DNA of 64,000 bases from JABDMH01 sp050298535 (GCA_050298535.1 JBNKUI010000040.1:107036-171035); one strand, 5' to 3'; positions 29,247-38,867 are shown, numbered from the stretch's first letter. The notes: a model not told the origin generated them from the sequence alone. A program made the numbers and translations.

Positions 29247-29262
29247 TCACCCAACTGGGTGA
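29247..29262. promoter_or_regulatory. 16-base palindrome in a divergent promoter region
   Basis: TCACCCA-AC-TGGGTGA is a perfect 7-base inverted repeat with a 2-base centre. It lies 42 bases before the ATG at 29305 and about 82 bases before the Nudix start, a good place for an operator controlling one or both genes. Confidence 0.4.
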
Positions 29263-29304
29263 CAAAGGAAGTATCTGTCAAGCAATATTTTGAGTAAAAA
29301 ACTA

Positions 29305-30351
29305 ATGAGTCATATCTCAGTGCTGATTCGAACACTCTTGATTACTATTTCTGTATGTATTGTATTCGAAGTCACAGCCAAAACCACCAGCTGGCTGGGT
29401 GGAGCAGGTAGCTGGTCTGTTTCCACTTCCTGGTCTGATGGCCTTCCTGCTTTGGGTGATAGTGCAATTATTTCAGGGGTGGGATCAGATGTGATCTTGC
29501 CTACCACATTCATTGTCACGGTAGAGTACTTGGAAATACATGATGGGGCAACACTAGTAATAGAGAGTGGTGCGCTACTTGCAGTAAAAAGTGATGTAAC
29601 AGAAGGAATATGGCTAGATGATGGCGGTACTATAACAGTTCAGGGACTTTTATCCATTCCTAAAAGTGGCTCTCACGGTATTTTTTCCGATGGAAATTCC
29701 AATATTATAAATGAAGGAACGATATCCATAGATAGTACGACATATGGAATATTTCTTACCGTGGAATCATCGCTGCAGAACAGTGGGGATATTTTTGTGG
29801 AGAATTCTTCTTATGGTCTAGTTGCAATTGCAGAATCAACTGTGGAAAATGATGGATTGATCGATATTTCAAGATGCTCTTATTCTTTAGATTTTCGTCA
29901 TGTTTGCTATTTCGAAAATCGAGACTCCGTTTGTATTCGCAATGGATTGATCATAGGATTGACTAGCTTTGGTGAGGTAGTTAACAATGGCAGTATCTCA
30001 ATGATCAATATGGAAAACCCGGGATTTTATGCTATCCAAAACGACAGTTTTAGCTGCTGTGATACCATCTACATTGGTACGATGACTAATAATGGTACAA
30101 TCGAAATCACGAACTGTGATGGTGATGGATTAGTGTGTCAGCCGTCAACAACTTTCTTCAATTTCGGCGAAATACATATCACTAATTGTGACGAAAGAGG
30201 CATCATGCTTGAGCCACTGGCCCAACTCCGTGTTGAGGACGGCGGTATTCTTACCGTAAGTTCTTTGGAGGAGCCACTTGAAATTGGCGATGGGAGTAAC
30301 TTTGTCGTGCGACTAGGGGGCACTTTTGATGCTTCAATTATTGAAAATTAG
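29305..30351 (+). CDS. Secreted hypothetical protein with beta-helix-like repeats
   Basis: The ATG at 29305 gives a clean signal peptide; TTG at 29290 is an alternative. After the leader comes WLGGAGSWSVSTSWSDGLPALGDSAII, written here only for its tryptophan-rich pattern, which is typical of the N-terminus of large Bacteroidota surface beta-helix proteins. Repeats such as NNGSISMINM, NNGTIEITNCDGDGL and NFGEIHITNCDERGI indicate a right-handed helix of short coils. It ends abruptly three bases from a convergent gene and has no T9SS domain, so it may be a truncated larger protein. Confidence 0.6.
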   Translation: MSHISVLIRTLLITISVCIVFEVTAKTTSWLGGAGSWSVSTSWSDGLPALGDSAIISGVGSDVILPTTFIVTVEYLEIHDGATLVIESGALLAVKSDVTEGIWLDDGGTITVQGLLSIPKSGSHGIFSDGNSNIINEGTISIDSTTYGIFLTVESSLQNSGDIFVENSSYGLVAIAESTVENDGLIDISRCSYSLDFRHVCYFENRDSVCIRNGLIIGLTSFGEVVNNGSISMINMENPGFYAIQNDSFSCCDTIYIGTMTNNGTIEITNCDGDGLVCQPSTTFFNFGEIHITNCDERGIMLEPLAQLRVEDGGILTVSSLEEPLEIGDGSNFVVRLGGTFDASIIEN

Positions 30352-30353
30352 CT

Positions 30354-31103
30354 TTACTCTCGCAATGCAGGTAAGCCTACACCACTGGCACCAAACCCAC
30401 CGTCTACAGCAAGGGTCTGCCCAGTTATAAAGCTGGCTTTATCCGAGCACAAAAAGTAGACTGTCTCCGCAATTTCTTCCTTGGTACCATAGCGACTCAG
30501 GGGCATCACATCAAAGTACGCTGTGACAATCTCCGGAGCATGCACAGATTCTGCTAATTTCGTTCTCACAGGTCCGGGTGCCACACAATTCACCCGAATA
30601 TTATAATCGCCAAGCTCTAGTGCCAGCTGCTTGGTGAGATGTATGATGCCAGCCTTGGATGTGCCGTAAGCTACCCGCAAAGTGCTGGCCCGGAGGCCAG
30701 AAATCGAAGCAATATTTACGATAGATCCTTGTGTCTTCTTTAGTGAGGGTATGACTGCTTTTGAACATAAGAATGTCCCATCCAGGTTGGTGGCCATGAT
30801 CTCTCGCCAACATGAAAAATCCGTATCATGGAGGGTTTTAAACTCTGCAATTCCAGCGTTATTGATCAGTGCATCCACTTGTCCAAAGGATGCCATGGTT
30901 TCTTTTGCCATTTTTTCCACCTCCTCAGGAATCGAAACATCATAAGGTAAAGCCAGCACATGATCCAGTTTATTAGATGCCTCTGTCAATTCCTTTTCAT
31001 CTCGGTCCACCATGGCCACTTGCCATCCCTGTACAAGAAAATGTTGGGTGATGGCCAGCCCGATTCCCTGTGCGGCACCGGTGACGATTGCTGTCTTTTT
31101 CAT
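30354..31103 (-). CDS. Short-chain dehydrogenase/reductase
   Basis: ATG at 31103 starts MKKTAIVTGAAQGIG with the cofactor-binding TGAAQGIG; a start further upstream at 31145 would add 14 unneeded residues. NNAGIAEF, the catalytic Ser in NIASISG, and YGTSK (Y-x3-K) are all in place, as is the C-terminal FITGQTLAVDGG. It is a classical NAD(P)-dependent oxidoreductase of the FabG/glucose dehydrogenase type. The substrate cannot be deduced. It converges with the gene at 29305. Confidence 0.88.
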   Translation of the reverse strand: MKKTAIVTGAAQGIGLAITQHFLVQGWQVAMVDRDEKELTEASNKLDHVLALPYDVSIPEEVEKMAKETMASFGQVDALINNAGIAEFKTLHDTDFSCWREIMATNLDGTFLCSKAVIPSLKKTQGSIVNIASISGLRASTLRVAYGTSKAGIIHLTKQLALELGDYNIRVNCVAPGPVRTKLAESVHAPEIVTAYFDVMPLSRYGTKEEIAETVYFLCSDKASFITGQTLAVDGGFGASGVGLPALRE

Positions 31104-31167
31104 GGGACTACCTTTCAAGATTTGCAGATCCTGCAATATAAGCATTCGATGAGCTTCCTAATAATCA

Positions 31168-31812
31168 TCAATCGCAACAGCAGATTGCATCGCTATTAGC
31201 TTTCTCGATGCACTCTTTCCCCTCCTTGTAGGCAAAGTAAGCGAGCCCAAGTGTACCCAGACTGTCGATATATGGAATGCCGAACAGTTCATAAATGCCA
31301 CTACTCACTAACAGAATGACGGACATGTACACGCAGACCATGGTACAGTTGGCATCCGCAAGAATGGGTTGAGAATCTAACTCTCTACCCACCTTTCGTT
31401 TCCACAATACCAGAATATACATCACCAGGATAGAGATTATGGAAATGATGACTCCCCAAAAAGTAGTGATGGGCAAATGCCCGACCCAAATATTGTATAC
31501 ACTGCTTAGGACCAGACCCACCACCAAAATGTAAAAAGCAGTCCCGGTTATTCGTAAAGCGCGTCTCTCAAAGTTATCTCTTCTACTGTGGGGATTTTGC
31601 TGGATTCTGACAATCATATGCACGATACCGAGCCCGGAGATCACCTCGATGAAGCTATCCACACCAAAACCAAACAAGGCCAGACTTTCATCTTCAAATC
31701 CCAGATAGGTAGAAATCACACCCTCGACAACATTATATACAATGGTGAAAATCGCAAGACCAAAAGCCACGCGAAAGAGGTACGAACTGCGGGTTGATAA
31801 AGTGGTATCCAT
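31168..31812 (-). CDS. Short cation diffusion facilitator-like membrane protein
   Basis: A 214-residue protein with about six hydrophobic segments. The second segment carries ESLALFGFGVDSFIEV, like the TM2 metal site of CDF transporters, with D52 and E56 in the D-x3-D positions. A TM5-like ILADANCT follows. The C-terminal cytoplasmic metal-sensing domain of CDF proteins is missing, and the protein ends in CCCD. It may export a divalent metal, or be a sensor-less variant. A substrate is not evident. Confidence 0.65.
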   Translation of the reverse strand: MDTTLSTRSSYLFRVAFGLAIFTIVYNVVEGVISTYLGFEDESLALFGFGVDSFIEVISGLGIVHMIVRIQQNPHSRRDNFERRALRITGTAFYILVVGLVLSSVYNIWVGHLPITTFWGVIISIISILVMYILVLWKRKVGRELDSQPILADANCTMVCVYMSVILLVSSGIYELFGIPYIDSLGTLGLAYFAYKEGKECIEKANSDAICCCD

Positions 31813-31901
31813 GCCTGTACTAAACGTTCATTTAGTATTGTAATGATATTCCTGATCCGATAGTTTACAGATAGTAAGGAAGGATCAAGAGACTGATTGC
31901 A

Positions 31902-34073
31902 CTAACCTATTGCCTGCAAGACCTTCTCAGGGGTGAAGGGTAGGTGCCTCAAATGCTTACCCGTAAGTCTCGAGAAAGCATTGGCCACCGCTCCTCCGAC
32001 GATAGGTACTCCCGATTCACCAATTCCTGTGGGAGGTGCTTCGGAAGGAATGATCTCTATCTCAATGGATTCAGGAATTTCATCGATGCGCAAGATGGAG
32101 TAATCATGATAGTTGGATTGTTGGACTTTCCCATTGCTGATCGTGATACTTTCCTTTAATACACTACTGATACCCATTATGATACCACCTTCCATCTGAG
32201 CGACGACATTGTCTGGCTGAACGATGATGCCACCATCTAAAGCTGACCATACATGATGTACGCGTATGCCCCCTCGTTCATCTACGGAAATCTCACACAC
32301 GCATGCCGCCAGAGATCCACTTCTTTCTGCAAATGCAATGCCTTTTGCACGACCTTCCACGGTACGGCCATGCCAATCTGACATCTTCGCGGCAGCCTCT
32401 AAAACCTTCTGAGCCCGTGGATGGTCTTTCATCAATTGTAAACGAAAATCGAGGGGATCTTTTTGCAGGTCTAGAGCTATTTCATCGATGAATGATTCGA
32501 TGGCAAACTTATTGGGTCCATGACCGACTGCTCTCCAATGTTTCGTACGAATACCATGATCAATGTCATGTCGCCGGATACTTTGATGTGGGATTTGATA
32601 AAATGGTATCTCGGCTCCTGAGGATAAAAGTCCACCACCGGTACCCATGATGAGATGCTTCCACCCGGTAATACTCCCTTTACTATCGACAGCTGCTTCC
32701 AGTCTTTGCAGTGACATCGGACGATACATCCCATATTGAATGTCGTCTTCCCGTGACCAGATAAGCTTCACCGGCTTGTTTACCGCCTTGCCCAGGTGGA
32801 CGGCCTCTTCAATCCAGTCCGAGATAGCTCTTCTACCAAAACCTCCACCCAGATATTGTCGATGGATTGTCACCTTAGATTCATCGATTCCCAACATATA
32901 GGCAATGGCTGTTTTATTTCGTGCGGGAGACTGTGTCCCTACCCAGATTTCAACACTTGAGTGATCAGCCGGAATAGAAATGACAGCATTCAATGGCTCC
33001 ATCTGAGCATGACATACATAGTCATTCTTATAATCAGACTTGTACGTTTTTGAGGCCTGAGTAAATGCCTCTTCAGTGCTTCCTTTGTCGATTATGGTTC
33101 GGTACTCATATCCATCTGAATTAGCAACATCCAGATAGTGTTCATATTCCTCTTGACTGTTATGATTTTGAGCAATAGGACCTTCTGACCATTGGATCGA
33201 TAGTGCGGCCTTTGCTTTGAAGGCCAAATCGATAGAAGAGGCGATAACTCCAATGCCATGTTCCAGTCTTACGATGTCAACAACACCCTCCATGTTGCGA
33301 ATAGACGCTTCATTTGTTAATGTGGGTTTACCGCCATGAACCGGAGATCTCGCTATCATACCGTATGTCATATCAGGTAGATTGATGTCAATTGCATAAT
33401 GTGCACTTCCATCCACTTTGCCGGGTATGTCAAATCGCTGTACTACTTTCCCAATCAATCGGAAATCATCGGGTTTTTTGAGCTTTTCCTTAGGTATTTC
33501 AGGGATTTCATCCAGGGGCTCTGCAAATTTTGCCACCTCCCCGTACGAAATTTGCCTACCACTAATAGGATGCATCACAACACCGGACTCAGTCCTTAAG
33601 GTATCGAGAGATACACGCCAGTGCCTGGCTACATTATCCAGGATCACATAGCGGGCCTGCGCTCCTGCCTGTCGCATGCTGTCGTAGTAGCTACTAACCG
33701 TGCGGCTGCCCACGGTCATCATACTATATCCACTCCAACCCTGAGATCCATATATCTCCGGGTCGACAGGTGAGTGTACAAGTTTTACCTTCGACCAATC
33801 AGCATCAAGCTCCTCCGCAAGCAGTACTGCCAGCGCTGTCATACTACCCTGTCCCATTTCATTGGTGGGATTGGCAATAGTCACTGAATTATCTAGGTTG
33901 ATTTTTACCCAGACACTCAGTTGCTGTCCCTCAGTCTTCTCCATTATGTCTTCTTCCCCATTCTTCTGGGAGACCAGTGAAATCGGAGTGGTGACAAATA
34001 TCAGGGCAGATCCTGCCTGTCTGATGAAGTTTCGCCGTGACTCTATGTGTGATAATGTGGATTGATTACTCAT
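31902..34073 (-). CDS. Molybdopterin-binding subunit of a xanthine dehydrogenase-family hydroxylase (IorB-like)
   Basis: The 723-residue protein has a leader with RRNFIRQAG, Tat-like, then ATG-like segments typical of isoquinoline 1-oxidoreductase beta subunits: VTIANPTNEMGQGSMTALAVLLAEEL, shown here in part as NEMGQGSMTAL, then GGGFGRRAISDW in the cofactor region, and a late GIGESGVPIVGGA with the catalytic Glu. It is exported fully folded with the cofactor. It overlaps the iron-sulphur subunit by 8 bases, so the two form one enzyme. Substrates of this family include aldehydes and N-heterocycles; this one is unknown. Confidence 0.85.
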   Translation of the reverse strand: MSNQSTLSHIESRRNFIRQAGSALIFVTTPISLVSQKNGEEDIMEKTEGQQLSVWVKINLDNSVTIANPTNEMGQGSMTALAVLLAEELDADWSKVKLVHSPVDPEIYGSQGWSGYSMMTVGSRTVSSYYDSMRQAGAQARYVILDNVARHWRVSLDTLRTESGVVMHPISGRQISYGEVAKFAEPLDEIPEIPKEKLKKPDDFRLIGKVVQRFDIPGKVDGSAHYAIDINLPDMTYGMIARSPVHGGKPTLTNEASIRNMEGVVDIVRLEHGIGVIASSIDLAFKAKAALSIQWSEGPIAQNHNSQEEYEHYLDVANSDGYEYRTIIDKGSTEEAFTQASKTYKSDYKNDYVCHAQMEPLNAVISIPADHSSVEIWVGTQSPARNKTAIAYMLGIDESKVTIHRQYLGGGFGRRAISDWIEEAVHLGKAVNKPVKLIWSREDDIQYGMYRPMSLQRLEAAVDSKGSITGWKHLIMGTGGGLLSSGAEIPFYQIPHQSIRRHDIDHGIRTKHWRAVGHGPNKFAIESFIDEIALDLQKDPLDFRLQLMKDHPRAQKVLEAAAKMSDWHGRTVEGRAKGIAFAERSGSLAACVCEISVDERGGIRVHHVWSALDGGIIVQPDNVVAQMEGGIIMGISSVLKESITISNGKVQQSNYHDYSILRIDEIPESIEIEIIPSEAPPTGIGESGVPIVGGAVANAFSRLTGKHLRHLPFTPEKVLQAIG

Positions 34074-34536
34074 TTTCTGATCTTTTTTCCGCTACAGATT
34101 CGATGGCACTCAGGATTCTCATGTAGGCTCCGCACCGGCAGAGATTTCCTCGCATATGTTGCACAATTTCTTCTCGGGTGGGACTTTGATTTTTATCTAA
34201 CAGGCTGGCTGCCTGCATGATCTGACCTGGTTGACAATAGCCACATTGTGGGGCTTGTTTATCGATCCATGCTTGTTGTAATGGATGTAGCCCTTCGGCA
34301 GACAGACCTTCTATCGTCGTCAAATCTTTACCCTCCACGGCCGAAATGGGGGTTACACAAGATCGAATGGGATTGCCATTCATATGGATCGTACAACTTC
34401 CGCATTGTGCCATACCACACGCATACTTGGTGCCCGTAAGGCCCAGTTGCTCTCTCAATATCCAGAGAATGGGCGTGTCAGGAGAAGCTTCCACACTTCT
34501 TTGCTCCTTATTCACTACAAAAGAAAATCTTGCCAT
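34066..34536 (-). CDS. [2Fe-2S] subunit of the xanthine dehydrogenase-family hydroxylase (IorA-like)
   Basis: The start at 34536 gives MARFSFVVN, the usual beginning; an upstream ATG at 34560 is possible. Two iron-sulphur clusters are coded: YACGMAQCGSC with a later Cys (plant-type) and CGYCQPGQ followed by RGNLCRCGAY (C-terminal helical cluster). It transfers electrons from the molybdenum subunit encoded immediately downstream with an 8-base overlap. No cytochrome subunit is present nearby, so its acceptor is not visible here. Confidence 0.9.
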   Translation of the reverse strand: MARFSFVVNKEQRSVEASPDTPILWILREQLGLTGTKYACGMAQCGSCTIHMNGNPIRSCVTPISAVEGKDLTTIEGLSAEGLHPLQQAWIDKQAPQCGYCQPGQIMQAASLLDKNQSPTREEIVQHMRGNLCRCGAYMRILSAIESVAEKRSENE

Positions 34537-34604
34537 TTGCCATAAATTTTTTGGATCCATCTGATGTAACTTGGTTTCGCTCAGATGGTTATTTAGATGA
34601 ATAG

Positions 34605-34650
34605 AAGATACTAATAAACTCCACCATTTGCATAGTGATGTGAGTATCTT
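34605..34650. promoter_or_regulatory. Widely spaced inverted repeat in the DeoR/molybdenum-hydroxylase divergent region
   Basis: AAGATACT (34605-34612) and AGTATCTT (34643-34650) are exact inverted copies 30 bases apart. They lie between the divergent iron-sulphur subunit and DeoR genes. Paired distant half-sites suit DNA looping by a DeoR-type tetramer, but chance is possible with 8-base arms. Confidence 0.3.
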
Positions 34651-34700
34651 ATGAATAAATCCGCTTTGGTCAACCCTAATGGATTTGTGTTTTGCTTATT

Positions 34701-34730
34701 AGTATTTTCGATTATTTTCGATTATTTTTG
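34701..34730 (+). repeat. Three direct decamers before the DeoR gene
   Basis: AGTATTTTCG, ATTATTTTCG and ATTATTTTTG run head to tail, ending 21 bases before the DeoR ATG. The 10-base period equals one helical turn. The last copy also contains TATTTTTG, a match to the Bacteroidota -7 element TAnnTTTG. This is a candidate promoter and operator of the sugar operon. Confidence 0.4.
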
Positions 34731-34751
34731 TTTTTGAGAAATAGAAGAGAT

Positions 34752-35516
34752 ATGCTACCTAACCTGCGTAGAGAAAAGATTTTGGAGTTATTGAAGGAAG
34801 ATGGATCGGCCAAAGTGGTTGACCTGGCCCGCATTTTTAAAGTGACAGAAGTGACTATACGGCAGGACCTGGAGAAATTGGAACGTGAAGATTTGATCGT
34901 AAAAGAACATGGAGGGGCCTATCTTAAAAATGTAGAAGATCAGGTGCGGAATTTCAAGCTGGTTCATCAAGAAAACATGGATCAGAAGGCCTTAATAGCG
35001 AAAAAGTGCCTTGAATTCATTGAGAGTGGTGATACTATCATCCTGGATTCGGGGTCTACTACTACGGAGATTGCAAAACAATTAAAGGGCCTGAAGAACC
35101 TTACAGTAATCACCAATGCCCTAAATATAGCACTGATGCTAGGTGTGGAGCAGGGCATTGAGGTCATCGTGACTGGAGGTGAATTTAAACCACCCACGCT
35201 TTCACTTACCGGGCAAAAAGCAGCTGATTTTTTCAAAGGTTTGAATGTGCAGAAGCTGTTCCTGGCAACCGCAGGTATTTCTCTCAAGTCAGGATTGACC
35301 TATCCTTCGATCAGCGATCTGGTAGTGAAAAAAGCGATGATTGATGCAGCGGATATAACCTACCTGGTGGCAGATAGTTCAAAAATGGGAAAGAGTGCTT
35401 TGGCCAGTTTGGGGGCCTTGTCGCTTATTGACTATATCATCACAGATCCCGGTATTGACGATCGTCATCAAGTAGTCTTTAAAGAACATGAAATTGAATT
35501 GATCGTGGCTGATTAA
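34752..35516 (+). CDS. DeoR-family transcriptional regulator
   Basis: The ATG at 34752 gives the canonical N-terminus (MLPNLRREKILELLKEDG); an upstream in-frame start at 34692 adds a hydrophobic stretch foreign to this family. The helix-turn-helix with VTIRQDLEKLE occupies residues about 20-45, followed by HGGAY. The effector domain has LDSGSTTTEIA and NALNIALML, the phosphosugar-binding pattern. It heads a nine-gene sugar operon and is expected to repress it until a phosphorylated intermediate binds. Confidence 0.9.
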   Translation: MLPNLRREKILELLKEDGSAKVVDLARIFKVTEVTIRQDLEKLEREDLIVKEHGGAYLKNVEDQVRNFKLVHQENMDQKALIAKKCLEFIESGDTIILDSGSTTTEIAKQLKGLKNLTVITNALNIALMLGVEQGIEVIVTGGEFKPPTLSLTGQKAADFFKGLNVQKLFLATAGISLKSGLTYPSISDLVVKKAMIDAADITYLVADSSKMGKSALASLGALSLIDYIITDPGIDDRHQVVFKEHEIELIVAD

Positions 35517-35580
35517 AGAGATTGAGGGTCTTAAAATATGAAATGTAAGATTTTTAACCACTGGCAAAAAAGGAAATATA

Positions 35581-36984
35581 ATGAGTAAATCCACCCTTGG
35601 AATTATAATAGGTAACCGGGATTTTTTTCCGGATAGTCTGGTCGAACGTGCAAGACTGGAAATCTTGGAGGTGTTTGAAAAACTGGATTTGAATCCTATC
35701 GTTTTACATCCCGAGAACACTAAATTAGGAGGAGTCGAGACGTACAAGGAAGCTCGAAAATGTGCTGAATTATTTAAGTCACATCGTGAAAATATTATGG
35801 GCATTATCGTGTTACTTCCAAATTTTGGGGATGAGAAAGGAGTTGCAGATACACTGAAGTTGGCCGGACTTAATGTCCCTGTATTAATCCAGGCATATCC
35901 GGATGATCTGCAAAAAATGAATGTGGTGAACCGAAGGGATTCATGGTGTGGCAAAATATCGGTCTGCAATAATCTCTATCAATATGGTATTAAGTACTCA
36001 CTGACGACACAACATGTGGTGAGTCCCTCAGATCCAAAGTTTCAGGAAGATCTGATGAATTTTGTTGCGGTCTGTCGAGTGGTGAAAGGGCTGCGAAATG
36101 TACGAATTGGTGCCGTTGGTGCGAGACCCGGAGCCTTTAATACGGTTCGATACAGTGAAAAAATCTTACAAAGAAATGGAATAACGGTTACCACGGTTGA
36201 TCTTTCTGAAATCTTAGGAAGGGCCGAGAAGCTTACTCCGGATGATGAGGTCGTGAAAAAACATCTGGAAAAGGTGACTTCTTATGCACCCACGGGAAAT
36301 ACGCCGTCCACAGCATTAACCCAAATTGCAAAGCTGGATGTTGTACTTGGTCAATTTATGGAAGAAAATGAATTAGATGCTACCGCCATTCAATGCTGGA
36401 CTTCGTTACAGCAAAATTATGGCTGTAATGTATGCACCAGTATGAGCATTATGAGTGAAAATATGCTGCCCAGTGCATGCGAAGTAGATGTGACCGGTAC
36501 GCTTTCGATGTACGCTATGCAGTTGGCCTCTAATTCACCTTCAGCACTTGTGGACTGGAATAACAATTACGCGGACGACGAAAATAAATGTGTCTTATTT
36601 CATTGTGGTAATTGGGCAAAATCTTTTCTCCCGGATATTCAAATCAGCAATGCGCCGATTTTGGGTACGTCCGTAGGAGTGGAAAATACGTATGGAGCAC
36701 TTGATGGAAGAACGCCCGCCATGCCATTGACCTATGGTCGCATCAGTACGGATGATCCCAGGGGTATAATTAAGGTGTATTTAGGAGAAGGAGAACTTAC
36801 GGATGATCCATTGACCACCTTTGGAAATAGGGCTGTTGCTAAAATAAATGATCTGCAGGGATTGATGCACTATGTGTGCAAAAATGGATTTGAACACCAT
36901 GTCGTAATGAATGGCTCAAAGACCGCAGGTGTTTTGCAGGAGGCTCTGGAAAATTATATGGGTTGGGATGTTTATGTCCATTAG
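35581..36984 (+). CDS. FucI/AraA-family sugar isomerase-like protein
   Basis: A 467-residue protein related to L-fucose/L-arabinose isomerases. The first domain has TKLGGVETYKEARKCAELF, the middle RIGAVGARPGAFNTVRYSE, and the C-terminal catalytic half AIQCWTSLQQ, then PSACEVDVTGTLSMYAM and FHCGNWAKS. The Glu, Asp and His there fit the Mn-binding site of the family. It would interconvert an aldose and ketose. A Shine-Dalgarno-like AAGGAAA precedes the ATG. Position between the DeoR regulator and transketolase halves makes it the first catabolic step after import. Confidence 0.85.
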   Translation: MSKSTLGIIIGNRDFFPDSLVERARLEILEVFEKLDLNPIVLHPENTKLGGVETYKEARKCAELFKSHRENIMGIIVLLPNFGDEKGVADTLKLAGLNVPVLIQAYPDDLQKMNVVNRRDSWCGKISVCNNLYQYGIKYSLTTQHVVSPSDPKFQEDLMNFVAVCRVVKGLRNVRIGAVGARPGAFNTVRYSEKILQRNGITVTTVDLSEILGRAEKLTPDDEVVKKHLEKVTSYAPTGNTPSTALTQIAKLDVVLGQFMEENELDATAIQCWTSLQQNYGCNVCTSMSIMSENMLPSACEVDVTGTLSMYAMQLASNSPSALVDWNNNYADDENKCVLFHCGNWAKSFLPDIQISNAPILGTSVGVENTYGALDGRTPAMPLTYGRISTDDPRGIIKVYLGEGELTDDPLTTFGNRAVAKINDLQGLMHYVCKNGFEHHVVMNGSKTAGVLQEALENYMGWDVYVH

Positions 36985-37001
36985 AAGGAAAAAAGATAAA
37001 A

Positions 37002-37847
37002 ATGACAATTCAGGAATTAAGATTAAAATCGGTTAGATATCGAAAAAGTATACTTAAGTATATATATCATGCGAAGGCAGGTCATACCGGGGGTAGTCTT
37101 TCATGTGTTGATATTTTAAATGTATTATATAATAGGGTGATGAATGTCTCACCTGAGAATTTCGATAGACAGGACAGGGACCGCTATATTCAAAGTAAGG
37201 GACACTCGGTGGAGGCCTTGTATGTAGTGTTGGCAGATCAGGGTTTCTTCCCGGAGGAAGATTTGTTGACATTGTGCAGATACGACTCTCCTTATATTGG
37301 ACATCCTACGAAAAAGGTACATGGCATTGAGCAAAATACCGGCGGACTCGGGCATGGTTTGGCACTCTGTGCGGGTGCCGCTATTGCCGCAAAGAAAGAT
37401 GCCTTGCCAGTAAGAGTCTTTACCATTTTAGGTGACGGGGAGATGGCAGAAGGTTCCAATTGGGAAGCCATGATGTTAGCTTCGCATTATAAACTGGATA
37501 ATCTATGTGCTATTTTGGACTATAACAAGCAACAAATCACCGGAGCTAATACAGACGTAATGGGTCTTGAACCCCTAAGAGATAAACTGGAGGCTTTTGG
37601 CTGGTCCGTGACAGAAACCGATGGTAATGATATCGAAGCCCTTTCAAACACACTGGAGTATTTACCTTTTACTCCGGGGAAACCCTCCTTCATAATCGCG
37701 CACACTACCAAGGGAAAAGGTATACGCTTCATGGAAGGTGTATTAAAATGGCATCATGGAGTGCCCGGTCCCGACCTGTATGAGCAGGCAATGCGTGAAC
37801 TGGATGAAGCAGAGAAGTCACTATTGATGGAAAATATCCCGGTTTAG
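37002..37847 (+). CDS. Transketolase, N-terminal (TPP-binding) subunit
   Basis: ATG at 37002 follows an AGAAGGAAAAAAG leader; 281 residues. GHTGGSLS carries the catalytic His region, KGHSVEALYVVL is the pyrophosphate side, and GDGEMAEGSNWEA is the TPP-Mg motif (GDG to N). The substrate-channel YIGHPTKK and GLGHGLALCAG are also kept. It forms a heterodimeric transketolase with the next gene, 13 bases downstream. Split transketolases often work on non-pentose-phosphate substrates such as apulose 4-phosphate. Confidence 0.9.
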   Translation: MTIQELRLKSVRYRKSILKYIYHAKAGHTGGSLSCVDILNVLYNRVMNVSPENFDRQDRDRYIQSKGHSVEALYVVLADQGFFPEEDLLTLCRYDSPYIGHPTKKVHGIEQNTGGLGHGLALCAGAAIAAKKDALPVRVFTILGDGEMAEGSNWEAMMLASHYKLDNLCAILDYNKQQITGANTDVMGLEPLRDKLEAFGWSVTETDGNDIEALSNTLEYLPFTPGKPSFIIAHTTKGKGIRFMEGVLKWHHGVPGPDLYEQAMRELDEAEKSLLMENIPV

Positions 37848-37860
37848 ATAAATCGATTGA

Positions 37861-38820
37861 ATGGAAATTTTAGAAACCAAAAGTATTCCCAACCTGATCG
37901 TTTTTTCTGAAACATTGCAGGAATTGGCCGGAAAAGACAGAGATATTATTGTGGTGACGAGTGATTCTCGGGGGTCTGGTAAGCTGGTACCATTTGGTGA
38001 AAAGTATCCGGATCAAATAGTGGAGGTAGGCATTGCGGAGCAAAATCTCGTGGGATTGTCAGCAGGTATGGCAAGCATGGGGAAGAAGGTATTCGCGGTG
38101 AGCCCCGCATGTTTTCTTACAGCACGTTCCCTGGAGCAAATTAAAAACGATGTAGGGTATTCCAATAATCCTGTGAATCTGATTGGCATCAGTGCGGGTG
38201 TTAGTTATGGCGCTCTAGGCTCAACCCATCACAGTCTACACGATTTTGCAGCATTACGGGCTATTCATAATGTGACTGTAGTGGCACCCTGTGACAACTT
38301 TGAGACAACCGAAGCTATCAAAGCCGCTGCAAAAGCGGACTATCCCGTGTATATTCGCTTTGGTAAAAAAGGACTACCTACCTTAAATCGAAGTCATGAT
38401 CCCGTTTTTAACCTGGGTAAAGGGAGAGTGATCCGAAAAGGATCAGACCTCACATTTGTCGGCACGGGAGAGACCGTATGGCCTTGTGTGGAGGCGGCAA
38501 AAATCCTTTCAAAAAATCACGGAATCGAGGCCTGCGTAATTAGCATGCATACCGTCAAACCCCTGGATGATAGACTAATGCTGAACACCGCTGCGAATGG
38601 TGGTCCCGTCATTACGGTAGAGGAACATTCAGTGCATGGTGGACTGGGAGAAGCCGTGGCGTCACTACTTTTTCAAAATGGTTTTCGAAATAAGTTCAAA
38701 ATCATCGGCTTACCCGATGAGTATACTGTCACTGGATCGCAACTGGAGATCTTTGATCACTATGGAATTACAGACAAAGCGTTGGCAGACGTGGCCCAAA
38801 GAATGATAAATGGTGATTAG
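37861..38820 (+). CDS. Transketolase, C-terminal (pyrimidine-binding) subunit
   Basis: A 319-residue partner of the preceding gene. VEVGIAEQNLVGLSAGMA holds the catalytic Glu that activates TPP; GALGSTHHSLHDFAALR is the substrate and phosphate-site segment with paired His, and EEHSVHGGLGEAVA lies in the C-terminal domain. The two halves together make the length of one normal transketolase without its usual long linker. Confidence 0.9.
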   Translation: MEILETKSIPNLIVFSETLQELAGKDRDIIVVTSDSRGSGKLVPFGEKYPDQIVEVGIAEQNLVGLSAGMASMGKKVFAVSPACFLTARSLEQIKNDVGYSNNPVNLIGISAGVSYGALGSTHHSLHDFAALRAIHNVTVVAPCDNFETTEAIKAAAKADYPVYIRFGKKGLPTLNRSHDPVFNLGKGRVIRKGSDLTFVGTGETVWPCVEAAKILSKNHGIEACVISMHTVKPLDDRLMLNTAANGGPVITVEEHSVHGGLGEAVASLLFQNGFRNKFKIIGLPDEYTVTGSQLEIFDHYGITDKALADVAQRMINGD

Positions 38821-38867
38821 TAGAATCTTTAAAGTAAGTATCACATGATCTTCTAAAAAAAGCGTTT

